Positions 5,597-8,906 of a DNA stretch of 8,906 nucleotides are shown piece after piece; within the stretch, counting starts at the first letter, position 1; the number at the start of each line of letters is the position of its first letter. The translations under genes were made by a program, and so were the position numbers. Source of the stretch: Planctomycetales bacterium (lineage in GTDB: Bacteria; Planctomycetota; Planctomycetia; Planctomycetales; Planctomycetaceae). The DNA lies in contig JAGVKR010000474.1 of NCBI GenBank assembly GCA_020050375.1, forward strand, positions 1 through 8,906, in the 5' to 3' direction. The notes below the pieces were generated by a model. That model was not told the origin of the DNA. It made no database searches and worked only from the letters and a program-made list of their open reading frames with translations.

Positions 5597-6659
5597 ACTT
5601 GGTCGCGGTCACCGCCAGCTTGCGGACGTCTTTGGCGTCCTTCGCATCCTTCACGTCCTCGGGCTTCAGCACGTGCTTGAGGTGGATGAAGCGGGTCGGT
5701 TCTTTGCGGAACTTCGACCGCGTGTCGGCGCTTTCGAACAGGAACAGCTCCCCTTCGTAAAACGCGCCGAACTTCGTGCTGCCGCGAATCGCGAGATTGT
5801 TTTCGGCCAGCACGACCGGATCGCAGCCGAGAAGCTTCGGCGCGTAGCGGGTCGGATCGGCTTTGAACTCGTCTCGCTTGTCGGCAGCCTGGAACAGGAA
5901 CGTCTGGCCGTCGTAGGACCACGCGAACTGCTGGTCCCCCTTTTTCCACGTGCGTGTCGTACGGAGCGTCACCGGGCAGTAACCGTCGAGGGCCACAACC
6001 AGTTGTTCGACTTCGACGGCCGGCTTGGCGGGCGAGACGTCTGCAGCGGGGGTCGTGGATTCGCCGATGATCCGCGGTTCGACCGGTTCCGGAACCAGCT
6101 TGTTGCCTGGTGTCGAGTTGGCGACGACCGTCGCAGGATCTTTCGCCGCGGGGGCTTCCTGGGTTGCGACGAGCGTGGTTTCCGCGTGCGGAAGTCGCTT
6201 GCCTTCGGCAGTGTAGTCGGCGTCGATTTTCGCCAAAGCCTTGAGGTATTTCTGCCGGTCTCCGTTGGGACCTTCACGATACCCCTTGCTGGTGCTGAGG
6301 ACCTTTCCGTCATGGCTCAGCACGAGATCAGTCGGCATCACTTCGATTTTGTACTTCGCGACCACCTTCGCATTCGCGGCGTTGTACATGTCGACTTTGA
6401 CGGCGACAAACCCCTTATCGAGAAGCTTCAGGACCTGCGGGGTGTGCAGGACTTCTTTCTCCATCTTGCGACACGGCGGGCAAGTGTTCGTGTGGAAGTG
6501 CACGACCAGCGGGCGGTGCAACCGCGCGGCTTCGGCCTGCGCTTGTGCAAAGTTGCTCGTCCACACCGTCGCCGGCGTGAGCTCTGCGGCTTGAACCGTG
6601 GCAACCCATCCGTAGGCGGCCATCAGGCACAGGCTGAACGCGAAGTGCGAAGAACGCAT
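5595..6659 (-). CDS. Secreted thioredoxin-like protein with two C-terminal YHS-type modules (354 aa)
   Basis: An exported thiol-redox or thiol-carrier protein of unknown substrate. A signal peptide (1-24, cleavage near VQA/AE) leads into a thioredoxin fold (about 33-150) with the active site NTCPPCRKME (C60, C63) and the cis-proline segment VMPTD (P109). A Pro/Ala/Thr-rich linker (155-215) follows, then two YHS-like repeats: about 223-274 (ALDGYCPVTL, GQTFLFQAADKRDEF, DPTRYAP) and about 278-328 (GCDPVVLAENN, GELFLFESADTRSKF, EPTRF). Each holds one Cys (C228, C279), and in the wider YHS family such cysteines can bind metal. The tail has a DAKDAKD repeat. ATG 6659 has AGGA 7 bases upstream and opens the signal peptide. 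Its CPPC resembles redox-active members, so reductase, metallochaperone or periplasmic thiol-repair roles are all possible. Gene and architecture are clear; function is not. Confidence 0.88.
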   Translation of the reverse strand: MRSSHFAFSLCLMAAYGWVATVQAAELTPATVWTSNFAQAQAEAARLHRPLVVHFHTNTCPPCRKMEKEVLHTPQVLKLLDKGFVAVKVDMYNAANAKVVAKYKIEVMPTDLVLSHDGKVLSTSKGYREGPNGDRQKYLKALAKIDADYTAEGKRLPHAETTLVATQEAPAAKDPATVVANSTPGNKLVPEPVEPRIIGESTTPAADVSPAKPAVEVEQLVVALDGYCPVTLRTTRTWKKGDQQFAWSYDGQTFLFQAADKRDEFKADPTRYAPKLLGCDPVVLAENNLAIRGSTKFGAFYEGELFLFESADTRSKFRKEPTRFIHLKHVLKPEDVKDAKDAKDVRKLAVTATK

Positions 6660-6739
6660 CTCGACTTCCTCAACAGAGGCGGTTCAGAAGTTCATTTCCG
6701 GCGCTTCAGGCCTAGACACCCGTTGCGCCGCCATCATGG

Positions 6740-6763
6740 GTCGGCGGTCTAAGCCGACTTTTT
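6740..6763 (+). terminator. Rho-independent-type terminator on the plus strand
   Basis: GTCGGC (6740-6745) and GCCGAC (6753-6758) form a perfect 6-bp GC-rich stem around a 7-base loop, followed directly by five Ts (6759-6763). The signal faces right, but no plus-strand gene lies immediately upstream; the nearest is metB, ending at 5548. It may end an unseen short transcript or antisense RNA, or be chance. Confidence 0.42.
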
Positions 6764-6801
6764 GAGGGATGTACGGTCAATTCCGGACCGCAACATCCCT
6801 C
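6764..6801. repeat. Large imperfect hairpin
   Basis: GAGGGATGT (6764-6772) pairs with ACATCCCTC (6793-6801), and inside it CGGTC (6774-6778) pairs with GACCG (6786-6790). This makes 14 base pairs interrupted only by a 1x2 internal loop, with a 7-base terminal loop. It abuts the T-run of the preceding hairpin. Confidence 0.55.
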
Positions 6802-6858
6802 TATTCCTTTATCGAGCCGGGCTGAACTATCGTCATCGTCGAAGTGATCTATTCGGAG

Positions 6859-6905
6859 GTCGTTCGTGACGCAAAACGCCGAACGGCGCGGTCGTAGCGA
6901 ACGAC
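6859..6905. repeat. Nested inverted repeats
   Basis: GTCGTTCG (6859-6866) is repeated inverted as CGAACGAC (6898-6905), and between them CGCCG-AA-CGGCG (6877-6888) forms an inner hairpin. A further perfect 8-bp repeat, CAAAACGG (6910-6917) with CCGTTTTG (6931-6938), follows directly. Confidence 0.42.
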
Positions 6906-7078
6906 ACGGCAAAACGGTCGTTTCTCAAGTCCGTTTTGGGCCGCACGGTCGTCAAAATCGACACGACCGGACCGGCCGAACAAGCCGGCGGGCGCGCCCG
7001 GCGACTGATCGAACGATCACCATCGGGGAGTGTCCGGCAGTCGACATTCTCGTGCTGGTTCAGCCTCTCTCTTTCTGT

Positions 7079-7105
7079 TAGGGTGGAGTTACTCACCGAA
7101 CCCTA
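7079..7105 (+). promoter_or_regulatory. Hairpin in the aroC leader
   Basis: TAGGGTGG (7079-7086) can pair with CC-ga-ACCCTA (7096-7105), an 8-bp stem with a 2-base bulge, ending 19 bases before the aroC ATG. The only SD-like run nearby (GGTGGAG) is folded into its 5' side and is too far from the ATG to be the ribosome site. A role in expression is inference. Confidence 0.3.
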
Positions 7106-7124
7106 GTGTCACCCCGCTTCGACC

Positions 7125-8264
7125 ATGCTCCGTCTGTTGACCGCCGGCGAATCGCACGGCAAAACCCTGCTGGCCCTGATCGACGGCTTTCCCGCCGGCC
7201 TGACGATCGACACGGCCCGCATCGATCACGAATTGGCCCGTCGCCAGGGAGGCTACGGCCGCGGCGGCCGGCAGAAGCTCGAAACCGACACGGTTGAAAT
7301 CCTCACCGGGACCTGGCAGGGGGCGACGCTCGGAAGCCCGCTGACGCTGGCAGTCGTGAATCGCGACTACAAGCTCGAGCGCCTCAAAGAAGTCGAGCGC
7401 CCCCGTCCGGGACATGGTGACCTGACCGGCGCCATCAAATACCTGGGTTCGATTCGTGGCGTCCTCGAACGGGCCAGCGCCCGCGAAACCGCCGCGCGCG
7501 TGGCGGCCGGGGCACTGACCCAACAACTGCTCGCCGAGTTCGGAATGACGGTCTTTGGATATGTCGTGCAACTCGAACAAATCGCCGCGCCGCCCCGTTC
7601 GGGCTCGATCGACGAGCTGCGGCGGCTGCGCGACGCCAGCCCGATGTACACGCTCGATCCTGACGCCGATGCGGCGATCGTCGCGCGCGTCGATCAGGCG
7701 ACCGAACAGGGAGACACGCTCGGGGGAATTGTCGAGGTGCAGGTCCACAGCCCTCCGTTCGGTCTGGGAAGCCACGCCCAGTGGGACCGAAAGCTCGACG
7801 GTCTTCTGGCCCAGGCGGTGATGAGTATTCAGGCGATCAAGGGGGTCGAAATCGGCCTTGGCTTCGAAGCGGCGCGCCGCCCCGGCTCGAAGGTCCACGA
7901 CGAGATCGCCTACGACGCCAGCGAGGCCGGCCAGCCGGCGTTGGGCTACGTCCGCGGCACCAACAACGCGGGAGGCCTGGAGGCCGGGATGACCAACGGC
8001 CAGCCGATTGTCGTCCGTGCGGCCATGAAACCGATCAGCACGCTCCGTCGTCCCCTGGCATCGATCAACCTGGCGACCAAGGAGGCCGAAACCGCCGCCT
8101 ACGAACGCAGCGACGTCTGCGCGCTGGCGGCCTGCAGCGTGATCGTCGAGAACGTCGTCGCCTTCACCGTAGCCCAGGCGCTAGTCGACAAATTCGGCGG
8201 CGACAGCCTCACCGAGATGCGCGCCCGGTACGACAGCTTTCTCGAACTGGCACGGAAGCGGTGA
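7125..8264 (+). CDS. aroC: Chorismate synthase (379 aa)
   Basis: The last step of the shikimate pathway, converting 5-enolpyruvylshikimate-3-phosphate to chorismate with reduced FMN, in the cytoplasm. The N-terminus MLRLLTAGESHGKTLLALID carries the GESHG signature (8-12) with H11. Further family blocks are ARRQGGYGRGGRQ (38-50), VERPRPGHGDLTGAIKY (90-106), RASARETAARVAAGA (116-130), TNNAGGLEAGMTNGQPI (279-295), MKPISTLRRPL (301-311) and RSDVCALAACSVIVEN (328-343). Length is within the usual range, nothing is missing, and it is likely functional. The ATG at 7125 is the family start; no SD is visible within 15 bases, so translation may rely on a weak or leaderless-type site. It stands alone, with no other shikimate gene in the window. 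The reduced-flavin supplier is not visible here. Confidence 0.96.
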   Translation: MLRLLTAGESHGKTLLALIDGFPAGLTIDTARIDHELARRQGGYGRGGRQKLETDTVEILTGTWQGATLGSPLTLAVVNRDYKLERLKEVERPRPGHGDLTGAIKYLGSIRGVLERASARETAARVAAGALTQQLLAEFGMTVFGYVVQLEQIAAPPRSGSIDELRRLRDASPMYTLDPDADAAIVARVDQATEQGDTLGGIVEVQVHSPPFGLGSHAQWDRKLDGLLAQAVMSIQAIKGVEIGLGFEAARRPGSKVHDEIAYDASEAGQPALGYVRGTNNAGGLEAGMTNGQPIVVRAAMKPISTLRRPLASINLATKEAETAAYERSDVCALAACSVIVENVVAFTVAQALVDKFGGDSLTEMRARYDSFLELARKR

Positions 8265-8275
8265 TCCTTCGCGAA

Positions 8276-8410
8276 AATGTCGAATGTCGAAATTCGAATG
8301 TCTAATGAAACCCGAAGTCCGAAATTCAAAATGACAAGACTGGCCGGTCTCTCTTTCGGATTTTTGTCATTCGAGCTTCATTAGACATTCGGATTTAGAC
8401 ATTCGTCATT
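8276..8410. repeat. 135-base near-palindromic element with GAATGTC heptamers
   Basis: The left arm 8276-8316 and the right arm 8370-8410 are inverted copies matching at 36 of 41 positions. GAATGTC occurs at 8282-8288 and 8296-8302, and inverted as GACATTC at 8384-8390 and 8398-8404. The centre carries GACTGGCCGGTC (8338-8349), itself nearly palindromic and placed on the same axis as the arms. The element is AT-rich against GC-rich neighbours and starts 12 bases after the aroC stop. It has the look of a dispersed, non-coding miniature element or a bidirectional 3'-end structure; no transposase is present. Confidence 0.7.
8318..8365 (+). terminator. Probable aroC terminator inside the palindromic element
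   Basis: TCCGAAA (8318-8324) pairs perfectly with TTTCGGA (8354-8360), with an inner AGAC/GTCT stem (8337-8340 with 8347-8350), and TTTTT follows at 8361-8365. It lies about 54 bases after the aroC stop on the same strand. The outer stem is short and its loop long, so strength is uncertain. Confidence 0.4.
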
Positions 8411-8436
8411 CTCAACAGCGCGCGGTCATGTTGCCT

Positions 8437-8619
8437 TCACTCGTTATCGGCGCTGCCCACCTTTGCCGTCTGTTTTCGATTCTGGCGCTTGGCCGCTTTG
8501 CCGGCCGGGGCCTTGTCGATTTTGGGCGTGTTTCGCTCGGGCAGATGGCTGGCCAGCTCCTTGATCCGTTCGGCGTGAGCGGGGTTGCCGACGAGGTTCG
8601 TCCTCAGGCCAACGTTCAC
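8437..8619 (-). pseudogene. Sulfatase C-terminal tail fragment (gene remnant)
   Basis: The frame reads TNLVGNPAHAERIKELASHL followed by PERNTPKI and a Lys/Ala-rich end, ending in a TGA at 8437-8439. This pattern (an 'NL-x-G-x-P' turn, a helix, then LP and a basic tail) is what I expect at the very C-terminus of formylglycine-dependent sulfatases, which are abundant in planctomycetes. The rest of a sulfatase (about 400 or more residues, with the CxPSR site) is absent, since uvrA starts 72 bases away on the other strand. The only possible start is a GTG at 8619, and the upstream in-frame codons do not look like a sulfatase. It is most likely a leftover of a deletion or rearrangement; a short independent basic protein is the alternative. 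The family assignment rests on about 30 residues. Confidence 0.42.
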
Positions 8620-8690
8620 TTCGCCGGATGAGACCCGATCGGCTACGATCTGACTGAGAGGCTCTCTTCGTTTCGTGGACGATTGCCGAC

Positions 8691-8906
8691 TTGGATGCTT
8701 CCGAACAACAACTCGAGCTGCGCGGGGTGCGGGTCAACAACCTGCAGGGGATCGATCTCGACCTGCCGCTGGGGCGATTGATCGTCCTGACGGGGGTCAG
8801 CGGCGCGGGGAAGAGCAGCCTGGCGTTCGACACTTTGTACGCCGAGGGACAACGTCGATACGTCGAGAGTTTCCCCACCTACTCGCGACAGTTTCTCGAG
8901 CGGCTC
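8691..8906 (+). CDS. uvrA: Excinuclease ABC subunit A (5' part, cut by window edge)
   Basis: UvrA is the damage-recognition ATPase of nucleotide excision repair and works with UvrB. Only 72 codons are present. They show [20 protein letters not shown] (8-27), Walker [21 protein letters not shown] (34-53) with K41, then QRRYVES and SRQFLERL, all highly conserved at the UvrA N-terminus. No ATG occurs in frame after the upstream TGA (8655-8657). The TTG at 8691 gives [15 protein letters not shown] and is the best start; no clear SD precedes it. The FLERL end of the visible part fits the UvrA type I associate with planctomycetes. It is separated from aroC by the palindromic element and the sulfatase fragment, so it is probably transcribed on its own. 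Confidence 0.93.
   Translation, partial: MDASEQQLELRGVRVNNLQGIDLDLPLGRLIVLTGVSGAGKSSLAFDTLYAEGQRRYVESFPTYSRQFLERL

Larger units (their letters stand above)
6660..7124. other. Intergenic region dense in inverted repeats, no supported gene
   Basis: These 465 bases lie between the divergently read thioredoxin-YHS gene and aroC. The short open frames here have no recognisable product, and one on each strand (about 6833-7096 minus and 6866-7081 plus) is Arg-rich in the way of chance frames in GC-rich DNA. The region holds a terminator-like hairpin (6740-6763), a large imperfect hairpin (6764-6801), two longer inverted repeats (6859-6905 and 6910-6938), several copies of CGGTCGT and the aroC leader hairpin (7079-7105). 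Confidence 0.6.

Noticed and set aside
5673..6752. 359-codon open frame on the plus strand
   Set aside because: It is antisense to the thioredoxin-YHS gene, although its end near the 6740-6763 terminator made it worth a look. No domain was recognised.
6866..7081. 71-codon plus-strand frame before aroC
   Set aside because: GTG start without SD, Arg-rich, overlapping several inverted repeats; more likely chance.
7440..7460. tRNA T-loop-like GGTTCGATTC
   Set aside because: It lies inside the conserved coding sequence of aroC, with no acceptor or anticodon stem around it.
7089..7898. 269-codon open frame on the minus strand
   Set aside because: It is antisense to aroC, with no recognisable family.
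8276..8410. CRISPR array
   Set aside because: The heptamers are short, inverted rather than direct, and without uniform spacers or cas genes.

Overview
The window is GC-rich bacterial DNA, most likely from a planctomycete. This is an inference from gene content: a thioredoxin-like protein fused to two YHS-type modules, a UvrA that opens in the style seen in planctomycetes, a tail fragment resembling planctomycete-type sulfatases, and an exported protein / AAA+ ATPase / TPR lipoprotein cluster. No rRNA or tRNA is present to confirm it.

Layout from left to right. (1) At 1-243 (minus) is the 5' part of a TsaC/Sua5 (YrdC-domain) gene, cut by the window edge. (2) At 346-3840 (minus) are three co-directional genes, in transcription order: an exported Cys/Trp/Tyr-rich protein with a region resembling a degenerate OmpA C-terminal domain, an AAA+ ATPase with an N-terminal helical, winged-helix-like domain, and a TPR lipoprotein. 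Gaps are 90 and 150 bases, one holding a strong hairpin and the other a palindrome and a tandem repeat. (3) A 547-base divergent intergenic region carries several inverted repeats but no gene I can support. (4) At 4388-5548 (plus) is a complete Cys/Met-metabolism PLP enzyme, best called cystathionine gamma-synthase. (5) Convergent to it at 5595-6659 (minus) is a secreted thioredoxin-YHS-YHS protein. (6) A 465-base region at 6660-7124 has no gene but is dense in inverted repeats, including a terminator-like hairpin with no matching upstream plus-strand gene. (7) At 7125-8264 (plus) is a complete chorismate synthase, aroC. (8) Behind aroC lies a 135-base near-palindrome rich in GAATGTC heptamers, with an inner stem plus T-run that could terminate aroC. 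(9) A short minus-strand reading frame at 8437-8619 looks like the stranded C-terminal tail of a sulfatase. (10) At 8691 (plus) uvrA begins and runs off the right edge.

Functionally, metB (methionine/transsulfuration), aroC (shikimate pathway), tsaC (tRNA t6A modification) and uvrA (nucleotide excision repair) are housekeeping genes. The part most worth following is the 346-3840 cluster: a secreted protein, an ATPase and an outer-membrane-type TPR lipoprotein together suggest an envelope-assembly or secretion/pilus-related module, but the sequence does not show the substrate or process. No phage, insertion sequence, CRISPR array or defence system was recognised.
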